Shown piece by piece: positions 42,017 through 50,757 of a stretch of DNA of 64,000 bases. The notes beneath the pieces are model-generated. The model was not told the DNA's origin, did not search any database, and saw only the letters and a list, made by a program, of their open reading frames with translations. The stretch spans positions 3,802 through 67,801 of the forward strand of contig CAZFDT010000025.1 in the NCBI GenBank assembly GCA_964518335.1, given 5' to 3'. This stretch comes from CAZFDT01 sp964518335 (lineage in GTDB: Bacteria; Planctomycetota; Phycisphaerae; Phycisphaerales; Phycisphaeraceae). Numbering within the stretch: position 1 is the first letter of the stretch; the number at the start of each line of letters is the position of its first letter. Position numbers and translations under genes: made by a program.

Positions 42017-43930
42017 TTACGCCGTGCCGGTCAACCGTCGCACGGTCATGTCGAAGCTGCTGACCATTTTGGTGAGCATGGCGTACACGACGGCGCTGTA
42101 GCCGGCGGCGGCGATGATGGCGGCGGTGAACAGGCTGATGCGACCGGCAATGTCCGATCCGGTGGCGCCGCGGAACGACGCCACGTGCTCCCACGGGTTG
42201 AGGATCATCACCAGGTTTGTCGTCGGGCTGAAGGCGTTGAGCACCGGCCCGACCAGCGGAATCTGGCTCGCCGCCGCCCAGCCGCAGAACCCGGTGAGCA
42301 GCGCCACGCACGCGATCACGCCCACCGCCGGCACCACCGCGCCCAGCACGCCCTTGGCCTTGAGCGACGTGCTCATCCCCACCATGACGCACACCGCCAC
42401 GAACGGCACGAGCATGATCGCCAGCAGCACCGGCGCCTCGGGCAGCAGCAGGTCGCTCACGTGACTGCCGCCGGTCGAGCCGGGGATGAAGTACGACGCA
42501 CGCCCCTGGGGCCACGACAGCCACGACGCCACCGTCGCATAGCCCGACGCCACCCCCAGCGTGAGCACCGGCGCCGACAGCATCAGCGTCAGGAAGCTCA
42601 CCAGCCCGCGCAGCTTGCCCCAGATGTAGCGCTGCGGCGTCACCGGCGTGGTCAGGATCAGGTCCAGCGTGCCGTCCTCGCGCTCGCGGCTGACGCACCC
42701 GGCGGACATGTAGATCGCCACGAGCACGATGACCGCCAGCTCGCCCAGCAGCAGGGTCAGCAGGGCGGCGCGGAAGACGCCGGCCTGGTCCATGTTGGGC
42801 TGGCCGGTCTGCGGGTTGGTCGGCGCGGGCAGGGCGCTGTGGTGGTAGAGCAGGACGAGGACCACTGCAGCGGCGACGCCGGCGACGGCGAAGCCCCAGC
42901 GGGCGAGGATGCCCGTGGCGAGCTTGCCGCGCGTGTTGGCCTCGCGCCAGGCGACAGGGTTGTCCCACACGTGCCGCGGCGGCCGACGCCGCTCCCCCGT
43001 CGCGCCCAGGCGCAGCACCCGCCTCAGCCACAGCCGCACCTTGCCTTCGCCTTTGCCCACCTGGCGCAGCACGATCGCGCCGAACGCGATCAGCGCCACG
43101 CTGCCGAGGCCCGTCAGCGCAGCGAAGACGCTCAGCGGCTGCGACAGATACCAGCGCACCCACCCCGGAAGCGGTTGACCCGAGGCGCCGACGATCGTCT
43201 CCGGCAGCGGCGGGCGGTAGTTGGCCGCGTTGATCGACGCCTCCAGCACCAGCAGCGGGTGCAGCGGCGTCAGCCACGTCGTGCTGATCCCGTCGCGCAG
43301 CAGCAGCCGGTCGGCGGCGTAGGCCATCGCCAGGTACGCCGCCACCACGATCACGAACGTGAACACCGCCTTGCGCCCCGCCGCACGCATCACCGACAGG
43401 GTCACTGCAACACTCCCCACCGCCAGCGCCGTCAGCGCCGCCACCGCAAACGCCACGAACACGCTGCGCACCGGCACGCCACCGAAAATCAGCAGCACCG
43501 CGAACAGCGGCAGCCCGCTGGCCAGCAGCGCCAGCACGAAAAACAACCGCCCCATCAGTGTCCCCAGCACGATCTGCAGGTTCGACATCGGCGTCGTCAG
43601 CAGAATGTCGTACGTCTTGCCCGACTGCTCCTGCGCCAGCGCCGCGGCCATGAACAGCGGCGCCAGCAGGCACACGAAGATCACCTGCCCATACGCCACC
43701 AGCGCGAACAGCTTGGCCCCGCTCTTGGCCAGCTCGTTGAGGCTCACCTCGCCGCCCAGCCCGCCCCCGGTGATCAGCCCGATGAGCACCAGCAGAATCA
43801 GCGCTCCCAGGTAGCTCATGCGCACCCACAGGTGGCGCGTACGGCGCGACCCGCCCTGCACCACGCGCACCACGATCGGGTTGGCCGGCAGCAGCGTCCA
43901 GAACCAGCGGTAGATCGCTTCCACGGCCAA
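42017..43930 (-). CDS. Double ABC-2-type permease
   Basis: 637 residues from a TTG at 43930 (GTG 43924 also possible; no clear Shine-Dalgarno). The chain seems to be two ABC-2 permease halves. The first contains EQSGKTYDILLTTPMSNLQIVLG (~residue 103) and the second SREREDGTLDLILTTPVTPQRYIWGK (~residue 425); each is the cytoplasmic coupling region followed by hydrophobic helices, about 12-13 TM in all. The halves may transport together as one polypeptide. No ATPase is adjacent on this strand; lptB is 1.4 kb away on the other strand. The substrate is unknown. Confidence 0.82.
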   Translation of the reverse strand: MAVEAIYRWFWTLLPANPIVVRVVQGGSRRTRHLWVRMSYLGALILLVLIGLITGGGLGGEVSLNELAKSGAKLFALVAYGQVIFVCLLAPLFMAAALAQEQSGKTYDILLTTPMSNLQIVLGTLMGRLFFVLALLASGLPLFAVLLIFGGVPVRSVFVAFAVAALTALAVGSVAVTLSVMRAAGRKAVFTFVIVVAAYLAMAYAADRLLLRDGISTTWLTPLHPLLVLEASINAANYRPPLPETIVGASGQPLPGWVRWYLSQPLSVFAALTGLGSVALIAFGAIVLRQVGKGEGKVRLWLRRVLRLGATGERRRPPRHVWDNPVAWREANTRGKLATGILARWGFAVAGVAAAVVLVLLYHHSALPAPTNPQTGQPNMDQAGVFRAALLTLLLGELAVIVLVAIYMSAGCVSREREDGTLDLILTTPVTPQRYIWGKLRGLVSFLTLMLSAPVLTLGVASGYATVASWLSWPQGRASYFIPGSTGGSHVSDLLLPEAPVLLAIMLVPFVAVCVMVGMSTSLKAKGVLGAVVPAVGVIACVALLTGFCGWAAASQIPLVGPVLNAFSPTTNLVMILNPWEHVASFRGATGSDIAGRISLFTAAIIAAAGYSAVVYAMLTKMVSSFDMTVRRLTGTA

Positions 43931-43961
43931 AGCATATCACGACGCGGTATGCTGACGCCTC

Positions 43962-45278
43962 GTGATCTGCGACGGCCGCCACTTTGCCGCCCCGGCCCAC
44001 GCCGCCGCCGCCCTGGCGCTGGGCGCCGCCGCCCTGTGGCTGTTCATGCTCAACGACCGCTACATCGGTTCGGGCGACACCGTCCCCGCCGAGCTGCTGC
44101 CCATCTCCATCCTGCGCGAGGGCGACCTCGACTTCGACGAGTTCGGCGACAACCTCGAACGCGGGTACATGTACGAGAAGATCGGCGGCCGCGTGATCTC
44201 GTTCTACTCCGTCGTGCCCGGCCTGCTCAACATCCCGGCGTACTGGCTGGCCGACGGCGACGGCGTGGACCTGCGGGCGCAGCGCCAGGTGCTGTCGAAG
44301 CGCACCGCGGCGGCGATCGCGGCGGCGTCGGTGGCGCTGATGTACCTGGCGCTGTGCGGTGTGTGCGACCGCTGGTGGACCCCGCTGCTGATGACGGGTC
44401 TGTACGTCACGGGGACGGCGGTGTGGAGCGTGGCGTCCAACGCGATGTGGCAGCACGGGCCGTCGCTGCTGTTTCTGACGGGCGCGATGGCGTGCCTGGC
44501 GGCGAGGCCGACGTGGCTGGCGGCGCTGGCCGGTGCGTGGCTGGGCCTGGCGGTGTGGAACCGACCCACCAACGGCGTGTTCCTGGCCGCGGCGGGCTTG
44601 TACCTGCTGATCCACCGGCGACGCGCCCTGCCGGGGTTCGTCCTTGCTGCAGTGATACCCCTGGCCCTCATGTGCTGGTACTCGGTCACGCACTGGGGCT
44701 CGCTCCTGGCCATGGGGCAGGGCCATCGCTTTGCCGCCGGCACGCACGGCCCGCACAAGACCCACTTTCACGGCCCGTTCATCGAAAGCCTCGTCGGTGT
44801 CACGCTCAGCCCCGCGCGCGGCCTGCTGGTGTTCTCGCCGATGTTCGCCCTGAGCTTCGCCGCACTCCTGCACACGCTCGCCCGCCCGCGCACCAGCCCA
44901 CTGGCGCTGTGGATGGGCCTGGCCGCCGTCGCCCACCTGGCCGTCCACGCCCTGTGGAGCGTCTGGTGGGGCGGATGGTCCTTCGGCTACCGCCTGCTCA
45001 TCGAGATGATCCCCGCCCTCACGCTGCTGCTGGCCATCGCGTGGGAGCAGTGGCTGGTGTGGCGCTGGTGGCGCATCGCCTTGTTCGCCCCGCTGGCGGT
45101 CGCGTCGATCTACATCCACTTCCTCGGCGCGTGGTACTACCCCTCCGGCTGGAACGGTACGCCCAACATCGACCGCAACACCCACCGCCTCTGGGACGTG
45201 CGCGATACGGAGCTGGCCCGGCTGCACCAGAAGTGTGTCGAGCATCCGCCGTCGGTCTGGACGCCGACGGATCGATAG
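43962..45278 (+). CDS. Polytopic membrane protein, GT-C glycosyltransferase-like
   Basis: 438 residues from a GTG at 43962. About ten TM helices. After TM1 the segment GDTVPAELLPISILREGDLDFDEF resembles the acidic first periplasmic loop of GT-C/mannosyltransferase-like enzymes; NRPTNG and WSVWWGGWSFGYRLLIEMIP follow. It probably transfers a sugar from a lipid carrier at the outer face of the membrane, but the donor and acceptor are unknown. It is divergent from the permease (31 bases between starts) and 24 bases upstream of lptB. Confidence 0.65.
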   Translation: MICDGRHFAAPAHAAAALALGAAALWLFMLNDRYIGSGDTVPAELLPISILREGDLDFDEFGDNLERGYMYEKIGGRVISFYSVVPGLLNIPAYWLADGDGVDLRAQRQVLSKRTAAAIAAASVALMYLALCGVCDRWWTPLLMTGLYVTGTAVWSVASNAMWQHGPSLLFLTGAMACLAARPTWLAALAGAWLGLAVWNRPTNGVFLAAAGLYLLIHRRRALPGFVLAAVIPLALMCWYSVTHWGSLLAMGQGHRFAAGTHGPHKTHFHGPFIESLVGVTLSPARGLLVFSPMFALSFAALLHTLARPRTSPLALWMGLAAVAHLAVHALWSVWWGGWSFGYRLLIEMIPALTLLLAIAWEQWLVWRWWRIALFAPLAVASIYIHFLGAWYYPSGWNGTPNIDRNTHRLWDVRDTELARLHQKCVEHPPSVWTPTDR

Positions 45279-45302
45279 CGCCGCATCCTGTATCATTCGG
45301 GG

Positions 45303-46043
45303 GTGTTCATCCTCAAGGCCAACAACCTCGTTAAGAGCTACAGCGGTCGCACCGTCGTCGATCACGTGTCGTTCGACGTCAGCGAGGGGCAGATTGTCGG
45401 TCTGCTGGGGCGTAACGGGGCGGGCAAGACGACGAGCTTCCGCATGACCATGGGGATGATCACGCCCGAGACGGGTCAGGTGATCTTCAACGGGCAGGAC
45501 GTGACGCGGCTGCCGATGTACGAGCGGGCGCAGCGCGGCATGGGGTATCTGTCGCAGGAGCCGAGCATTTTTCAGCGGCTGACGGTCGAGCAGAACCTGA
45601 TGGCGATCCTCGAGACGCGCCCGATGCCGCGCAAGGCGCGCCGGCATCGGGCCGAGGAACTGATGGCCCAGTTCGACCTGACGAAGCTGCGTCGCCAGCA
45701 CGCGCGGACGCTCTCCGGCGGCGAGCGGCGCAAGCTCGAGATCGCCCGCGCGCTGGTGAGCGAGCCGATCCTGATCCTGCTCGACGAGCCGTTCAGCGGC
45801 GTCGATCCGGTGGCGGTCGAGGAGCTGCAGCGCGAGATTCGCCGGCTGCGGGCCGAGCACAACATCGCCATGCTCGTGACCGATCACAACGTGCAGCGCA
45901 CGCTGGAGATCGTCGATCGGGCGTACGTGATCTTCGAGGGCAAGGTCTTCGCCGAAGGCTCGCCGCGGACGATCATCAACAACGAGCAGGTGCGCAAGCT
46001 GTACCTGGGCTCGATGTTCAAGGGTGACGAGTTTGACCAGTGA
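45303..46043 (+). CDS. lptB: LPS-export type ABC ATPase
   Basis: 246 residues from a GTG at 45303. Full ATPase set: Walker A GRNGAGKTTSF, the Q-loop region LSQEPSIFQRLT, LSGGERRKLEIA, Walker B LILLDEPFSGVDP and H-loop VTDHN. Order and spacing match LptB, the ATPase that drives lipopolysaccharide or other lipid transport to the outer membrane with LptF/G. The C-terminus (KLYLGSMFKGDEF) is typical. LptF/G are not in the window. The next small gene overlaps its end by about 20 bases. Confidence 0.9.
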   Translation: MFILKANNLVKSYSGRTVVDHVSFDVSEGQIVGLLGRNGAGKTTSFRMTMGMITPETGQVIFNGQDVTRLPMYERAQRGMGYLSQEPSIFQRLTVEQNLMAILETRPMPRKARRHRAEELMAQFDLTKLRRQHARTLSGGERRKLEIARALVSEPILILLDEPFSGVDPVAVEELQREIRRLRAEHNIAMLVTDHNVQRTLEIVDRAYVIFEGKVFAEGSPRTIINNEQVRKLYLGSMFKGDEFDQ

Positions 46044-46203
46044 CCGCACCGATCCTGTCGCCGGCGGCTTAGCGCCGCGCTGGGTGCGCGCGCTGGTGTT
46101 CGCCGCGCTGGTGGCGATCGCGGTGGCGTCGATCTGGCTGATCGATCGCCGGGCGATGGTGATTCAGGCGCGTCACGGCTGGCCGGGGCAGAGCCAGCGA
46201 TGA
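46024..46203 (+). CDS. Small single-TM protein between lptB and rluB
   Basis: 59 residues from a GTG at 46024 (TTG 46033 possible). It overlaps the end of lptB by 20 bases and its stop overlaps the next ATG (ATGA at 46200). One TM helix (WVRALVFAALVAIAVASIWLI), then a short tail DRRAMVIQARHGWPGQSQR. The coupled overlaps on both sides support it as a real gene. Function unknown. Confidence 0.55.
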   Translation: MTSLTSDRTDPVAGGLAPRWVRALVFAALVAIAVASIWLIDRRAMVIQARHGWPGQSQR

Positions 46204-47093
46204 AAGTGCCCGCCCCCTACAACGACGCCAAGCGCGGCGAGCGCCTGCAGAAGGTGATGGCCGCCGCCGGTGTCGCGTCGCGTCGCGACTGCGAGAAGCT
46301 CATCGAGCAGGGCCACGTCACCGTCAACGGCACGCCCGTCGCCGCTTTGCCCGCGTGGGTCGATCCTGCGAACGACCGCGTCGCCGTCGATGGCAGGCCA
46401 CTGCAGCGCGCCAGGGCCGCCACGCCGGGTCTGAGTCCGCGAAGACCCGGATTGCAGCGCACCTACATCATGCTGCACAAGCCCCGCGGCATCGTCAGCA
46501 CCACCGACGACGACCTGGGCCGACGCACCGTTCTCGACCTGATCGACCTCAAGACCCACAGCCGCAAGCTCCCGCGCCTCTACCCCGTCGGCCGACTCGA
46601 CGCCGACTCCACCGGCCTCATCCTCCTCACCAACGACGGCGACCTCACCCAACGACTCACCCACCCCAGCTTCGGCATCACCAAGCAGTACCTCGTCTCC
46701 ATCAAGGGCACGCTCACGCCGCAGGATGTCGATCGCCTCAAGCGCGGCCTCACCCTCGCCCACAAGCCGCGGGCTGAGTCTTCGAAGCCCCGGATCAAAC
46801 CGAAGAAAGCCGCCTTCGAAAGCGTGCGAGTCCTCGGCCACGATACCGATCGCGCCCGCGGCGACCGCACCCGCCTGGCCGTCACCCTCACCGAGGGCCA
46901 GAACCGCGAGATCCGCCGCCTCATGGCCCGCCTGGGCTACAACGTCCGCCGCCTCAAGCGCGTCGGCATGGGTCCACTGCAACTCACCGGTCTGGCCGTC
47001 GGCGAGTGGCGGTTCCTCACCCCCGCCGAAATCGCCCAGCTCCGCCGCGCCGCGGTTCAACCGCAGCACGCCAAGCCGCGACGCACCCGCTGA
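46200..47093 (+). CDS. rluB: 23S rRNA pseudouridine synthase, RluB/RsuA type, with repeat-derived insertions
   Basis: 297 residues. An N-terminal S4 RNA-binding domain (~10-60, RLQKVMAAAGVASRRDCEKLI) is followed by the pseudouridine synthase fold with catalytic GRLDADSTGLILLTNDGDL (Asp in RLD) and NREIRRLMARLGYNVRRLKR. It converts a 23S rRNA uridine to pseudouridine; RluB and RluE/RsuA are hard to separate. Two stretches, residues ~73-86 (RAATPGLSPRRPGLQ) and ~188-202 (KPRAESSKPRIKPK), are encoded by copies of the dispersed hairpin element inserted in frame. Confidence 0.88.
   Translation: MKVPAPYNDAKRGERLQKVMAAAGVASRRDCEKLIEQGHVTVNGTPVAALPAWVDPANDRVAVDGRPLQRARAATPGLSPRRPGLQRTYIMLHKPRGIVSTTDDDLGRRTVLDLIDLKTHSRKLPRLYPVGRLDADSTGLILLTNDGDLTQRLTHPSFGITKQYLVSIKGTLTPQDVDRLKRGLTLAHKPRAESSKPRIKPKKAAFESVRVLGHDTDRARGDRTRLAVTLTEGQNREIRRLMARLGYNVRRLKRVGMGPLQLTGLAVGEWRFLTPAEIAQLRRAAVQPQHAKPRRTR
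46421..46459 (+). repeat. Dispersed hairpin element inside rluB (copy 1)
   Basis: CCGGGTCT/AGACCCGG stem with loop GAGTCCGCGA, flanked by CACG and GGATT. Translated in frame as TPGLSPRRPGLQ. Confidence 0.75.
46767..46796 (+). repeat. Dispersed hairpin element inside rluB (copy 2, degenerate)
   Basis: GGGCT/AGCCC stem around the consensus loop GAGTCTTCGA; the outer stem pairs are partly lost. Translated as PRAESSKPRI. Confidence 0.6.
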
Positions 47094-47095
47094 AA

Positions 47096-47120
47096 AGCCC
47101 CGCATTGGCATGACGGGGCT
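47096..47120 (-). terminator. Hairpin terminator between convergent rluB and ketosynthase genes
   Basis: AGCCCCG/CGGGGCT stem with an 11-base loop. On the minus strand it is followed by TTTT, so it best serves the ketosynthase gene, but it may act in both directions. Confidence 0.55.
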
Positions 47121-47146
47121 GCAGTAGCCCTTTCGTGCCCATTGGA

Positions 47147-48472
47147 TCACACTCGCTTGAGGACGAGTGCGGCGTTCTGGCCGCCCAGGCCGGTGCTGTA
47201 CACCAGGGCGTGGCGAAGTGGGGCGGGGCGTGAAGGTGCGGCGGCGGCGCGGAGGCCCGGGAGGGGTTGGGTGCAGTTGATGACGGCGGGCAGCGTCTGC
47301 TGGGCCAGGGCCATGGCGGCGACGCACACGTCCAGGCCGCCGCTGCCGGCGGCGCAGTTGCCCGCCATGGACTTGAGGCTGGCGATCGGCACGCTGGCCA
47401 GGGCGTCGCCGAACACGCTGCGCAGGGCGGCGGCCTCGGCCTGGTCGGTCGCCGGGGCGCCGATGCCGAAGGGCACGATCAGGTCGATGGCGTCGGGCCC
47501 GATTTTCGCCTCGCGCAGCGCCGCGGCGATGGCGTGGGCGATGCCGCGGCCGGCGGCGTCGGGCGTGACGTTGCGACTGGCGGGGTTGACCGTCTGCGAC
47601 GCGCCGAAACCGATCACCTCGGCATAGGCGCGAGCGCCGGGCCGCTTCTCGAACGTCTGCAGCGCTTCGAGCACGACGATGCCACCGCCCTCGGCGATGG
47701 CGCCGCCCCGGGCCGTGGCGCAGAACGGACGCACCGCGCCGGCCGCCGCCGCCTGGTCCGACGCCTGCGTGTTGAGCAGCCCCGTGTAAAGCTGACGCAG
47801 CAGCCCCATCGGGTTGAGCTTGCTGTCGGCGCCGCCGCAGAAACAGGCGTCGGCCTGGCCCCGCTGGATCACGCGAAGCGATTCGCCGATCGACAGCGTC
47901 GCCGACGCCTCGTTGCACGTGATCGTGTTCGACGGGCCCTGCGCATCGTGAATGATCGTCACGTGGCAGGCGAGCATGTTCGGCAGATACTTGAGCAGCC
48001 ACAGCGGCGTGAGGTGGGTCATGCCCTCGGCGCCCCACTTGTGGAAGTCGAACTTGCCCTCACCGTCCGTCGCCTCGCTCAGTGCGCTGGACAGCTCGTT
48101 GATCTCGGCGGCGATGAGCCCGGCGCCGATGTGGGCGCCGACGCGCTGCGGGTCGTAGCTGGGGGCGGCATCGGGATTGGTGCCGCGCGTCGTCAGCCCG
48201 GCGTCGCGCGCCGCAAAGTCCGCCGCCGCCACCGCCAGCTCGATGTCCCGCGCCATCACCTTCGTCGCCTTGCGATAGCTCTTGGGCACGTACTGCTTGA
48301 TGTCCAGGTCGCGCACCTCCCCGCCGATGCGGGCGGCGAAACCCGAGGCGTCGAACGCCGCGATCGGCGCCACCGCGCTACGCCCGGCCGTCACCGCCTC
48401 CCACGTCGGCGCCATGCCCAGACCCAACGCGCTGACCGGTCCCAGTCCCGTGATGACGACCCGTCGTGACAT
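47147..48472 (-). CDS. FabF-like beta-ketoacyl synthase lacking both catalytic histidines
   Basis: 441 residues with a full thiolase-fold ketosynthase layout: RRVVITGLGPVSALG at the start, the nucleophile Cys in NTITCNEASAT, GGGIVVLEAL, and the KSMAG Lys region. The two active-site histidines of FabF (in NAHGTSTP and TGHLLGAAG) are replaced: the aligned segments read VPFGIGAPATD and SMAGNCAAGSG. Cysteine is kept, so it is not a typical chain-length factor (those lose the Cys). It may be an acyl-binding or initiation-type partner. No acyl-carrier protein or other fatty-acid gene is nearby. Confidence 0.85.
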   Translation of the reverse strand: MSRRVVITGLGPVSALGLGMAPTWEAVTAGRSAVAPIAAFDASGFAARIGGEVRDLDIKQYVPKSYRKATKVMARDIELAVAAADFAARDAGLTTRGTNPDAAPSYDPQRVGAHIGAGLIAAEINELSSALSEATDGEGKFDFHKWGAEGMTHLTPLWLLKYLPNMLACHVTIIHDAQGPSNTITCNEASATLSIGESLRVIQRGQADACFCGGADSKLNPMGLLRQLYTGLLNTQASDQAAAAGAVRPFCATARGGAIAEGGGIVVLEALQTFEKRPGARAYAEVIGFGASQTVNPASRNVTPDAAGRGIAHAIAAALREAKIGPDAIDLIVPFGIGAPATDQAEAAALRSVFGDALASVPIASLKSMAGNCAAGSGGLDVCVAAMALAQQTLPAVINCTQPLPGLRAAAAPSRPAPLRHALVYSTGLGGQNAALVLKRV

Positions 48473-48503
48473 AGGCGGGTAGTGTAGCGTTTTGACGGCC
48501 CCC

Positions 48504-48540
48504 CACGCCGGGTCTGAGTCCGCGAAGACCCGGATGGCAA
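48504..48540 (+). repeat. Dispersed hairpin element upstream of the ketosynthase (left half of inverted pair)
   Basis: CCGGGTCT/AGACCCGG with loop GAGTCCGCGA, almost identical to rluB copy 1. It lies 32 bases upstream of the ketosynthase start and pairs in inverted order with 48557-48596. Confidence 0.75.
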
Positions 48541-48556
48541 TGCGCGACCGTCGGCG

Positions 48557-48596
48557 AAATCCGGAGCTTCGGAAGACCTCAGCTCCGGCGTGGCAA
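48557..48596 (-). repeat. Dispersed hairpin element, right half of inverted pair
   Basis: Minus-strand CCGGAGCT/AGCTCCGG stem with loop GAGGTCTTCCGA. It sits just after the end of the downstream pseudopilin gene. Confidence 0.75.
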
Positions 48597-48604
48597 CCCA
48601 GGGG

Positions 48605-49489
48605 TCAGTTGATGGACGGCGGGTCCTTGTCGCTGACGTCGCCTGAAAAGTAGCGGTTGTGCGTGTCGCCGCCGTCGAAGGCGATGCGGCCGTCGCCTGC
48701 GATGGCGTAACCCATCTGCTCGGGTCGGCGTGTCTCGACATGGGCGTCGATGAACGAGAAGTTGGCGGCCTCGCCGTGGCGGGCGTCGGGGCCGGAGCGG
48801 ACGCCGCGGTTGCTGTCGTCGCAGGTGTCGCTGTCGGCGGTGAGTCGAGGCGGGTCGAGCGACCAGCCGTGGTTGCCCAGGTCCGTGAGCGCGTTGCCGC
48901 CGCCTGCCGGATTGTAGGGCGTGCGGGCGTTCGTGGCGTAGTGGGCGGCGGTGCCGAGGCTGTCGGCGGAGAGGACGGTCTGGCTGACCAGGCTGTCCAC
49001 GCGGACGGGGAAGTTGATGTATCCACCGCTGCTCTTGCCCCGGCTGTTGCCCAGGAACTGGAAGTTGTAGCCGTAGGCGAAATTGCGGTTGTTGGTGCGG
49101 TCGGGCACGGTGGGGCAGATGAAGACCTTGTGCTCGACGTGGCGGGTGTTGTCGTTGGCGCCGTTGGTGTCGTTGGGCGCGATGAAGGCGTGGAATCCGG
49201 CGGAGGCGCCCATGGTGACGAACCAGCGTGGGCGCCAGACGACGCCGTTGCCGACGTTGTAGAGCTGCGGCGCGACGTTGGGCATGCGGCCGGGGACGCC
49301 GATGCCACGGTTGTCGTTGCCGTAAATGGCGTAGCCCAGGGCGATCTGGTGCATCTGCGATGCGCACTGGGCGGTGCGGGCCGCGTGGCGCGCCGTGCCC
49401 AGCGCCGGCAGCAGGATGCCGATCAGCAGCGCGATGATGCTGATGACCACCAGGAGTTCGAACAGGGTGAAAGCATGGGGGCGTGTCAT
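48605..49489 (-). CDS. Pseudopilin-like protein with prepilin signature
   Basis: 294 residues. N-terminal type IV prepilin signal: a short basic leader, then the processing region AFTLFELLVVISIIALLIGILLPAL with Glu at mature position 5, cleaved and methylated by a prepilin peptidase. The C-terminal ~250 residues form the long secreted domain typical of the many planctomycete pseudopilin paralogues (CASQMHQIALGYAIYGNDN, PTVPDRTNNRNFAYGYNF, SFIDAHVETRRPEQ). It is probably exported by a type II/IV-like system; its surface role is unknown. A second such gene lies at 61681-62400. Confidence 0.88.
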   Translation of the reverse strand: MTRPHAFTLFELLVVISIIALLIGILLPALGTARHAARTAQCASQMHQIALGYAIYGNDNRGIGVPGRMPNVAPQLYNVGNGVVWRPRWFVTMGASAGFHAFIAPNDTNGANDNTRHVEHKVFICPTVPDRTNNRNFAYGYNFQFLGNSRGKSSGGYINFPVRVDSLVSQTVLSADSLGTAAHYATNARTPYNPAGGGNALTDLGNHGWSLDPPRLTADSDTCDDSNRGVRSGPDARHGEAANFSFIDAHVETRRPEQMGYAIAGDGRIAFDGGDTHNRYFSGDVSDKDPPSIN

Positions 49490-49575
49490 GGGAACAGGTG
49501 TAACGCGCCGCCGCGTGCGACCGCAGATATTGCACTCGCCGCCACGTGGGGGCGCCCGGCCCGTAAGATGGCGTC

Positions 49576-50757
49576 ATGTCCCTGGGCCGACGCCTGCTCC
49601 TGCTCATCGCCACGCTGTCGCTGGGCCTGCTGCTCATCGCCGCGACAACCATGTGGGGCGTGGCCCGGCTCAACCGCAACCTCGGCGCGGCGCTGTCGGC
49701 CTACGACACGCTGCGCCAGCTCTACGGCATCGGCATGGAACTCACCCGCATCCAGGACGCGCCCGACGCCGATCTGCGCCTCCTCACCGTGCTGCCCCAG
49801 ATCGATCGCGTCGATGACGACGCGGCGCGATCTCGCCTGCGGACGGTGCTCGCCGGCGACGACGATGCGGCGGTCCGTATCCGGCGCGGGCTCAACACCG
49901 TGATGAGCGCCGTCGCCGACACCAAGGGCCGCATCCGGCAGCTCGAGGCGCGGTCGCAACAGCAGCGGCGCACGACGCTGGTGGCGATGATCGCGCTGAG
50001 CGTGCTGACGCTGGCGGGCGTGGGGGTGATGGTGCGTGGCCAACTGCGGGCGCTCGACAGCCAGGTGCGGGCCAAGAGCGCCGAGCTGGCGCAGGCCGAG
50101 CGGCTGGCGAGCGTCGGGTTCCTCGCCGCGGGTGTGGCGCACGAGCTGAACAATCCGCTGGCGATCATCGCCGGCGAAGCCGAGCTGGGCCTGCGGCGGG
50201 CGCAGGGTCAAGAGCAGCACGCTCTGCAGGTGATCCGGGGCGAGGCGTTCCGGGGCAAGGCGATCACGACGAAGCTGCTGTCGCTGGCGAGGTCGGACGC
50301 AGTGGAGGCTCAGCCGCTGTCGCTGGCCGACGCGGCGCGCGACGTGGTCGAGTTGACTGCGCGGATGGCGCGGTTCAAGGACCGGGCGGTGTCGGTGACG
50401 GTCGCCGACACCGTGCCGGTGTTGGGCGATCGCACGCTGGTGACGCAGGTGCTGGTGAACCTGGTGGTCAACGCGTTGGAGGCGACGCCGGTGGCCGGGC
50501 GGGTCAGCGTGACGGTGACGGGTCCGCGTGTGGCGGTTACCGACACGGGCCGGGGGATGGCCGGCGATGAAATCGCGCGGGCGTTCGAGCCGTTCTACAC
50601 CAGTAAGCGTGGCCCGTCGTCGGCCGCCGAGGGGCACGGACTGGGCCTGTCGATCAGCCACGCCTTGGTGCAGCGGATGGGCGGGACGCTCACCGCGCAC
50701 AGCGATGGCCGCGACCGCGGCTGCCGCTTCACCCTCACCCTGCCCGCCGTGTCATGA
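49576..50757 (+). CDS. Membrane sensor histidine kinase
   Basis: 393 residues. TM1 ~8-28, an extracytoplasmic four-helix-like sensor (~30-135), TM2 ~136-157 (LVAMIALSVLTLAGVGVMV), then DHp with H-box AGVAHELNNPLAIIAG (His189) and a catalytic ATPase domain with the N-box NLVVNALEATP, G1 VTDTGRGMAG, F-box FEPFYTSK and G2 GHGLGLSISHALV. It overlaps the response regulator by ATGA and should phosphorylate it. The input signal is unknown. Confidence 0.93.
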   Translation: MSLGRRLLLLIATLSLGLLLIAATTMWGVARLNRNLGAALSAYDTLRQLYGIGMELTRIQDAPDADLRLLTVLPQIDRVDDDAARSRLRTVLAGDDDAAVRIRRGLNTVMSAVADTKGRIRQLEARSQQQRRTTLVAMIALSVLTLAGVGVMVRGQLRALDSQVRAKSAELAQAERLASVGFLAAGVAHELNNPLAIIAGEAELGLRRAQGQEQHALQVIRGEAFRGKAITTKLLSLARSDAVEAQPLSLADAARDVVELTARMARFKDRAVSVTVADTVPVLGDRTLVTQVLVNLVVNALEATPVAGRVSVTVTGPRVAVTDTGRGMAGDEIARAFEPFYTSKRGPSSAAEGHGLGLSISHALVQRMGGTLTAHSDGRDRGCRFTLTLPAVS

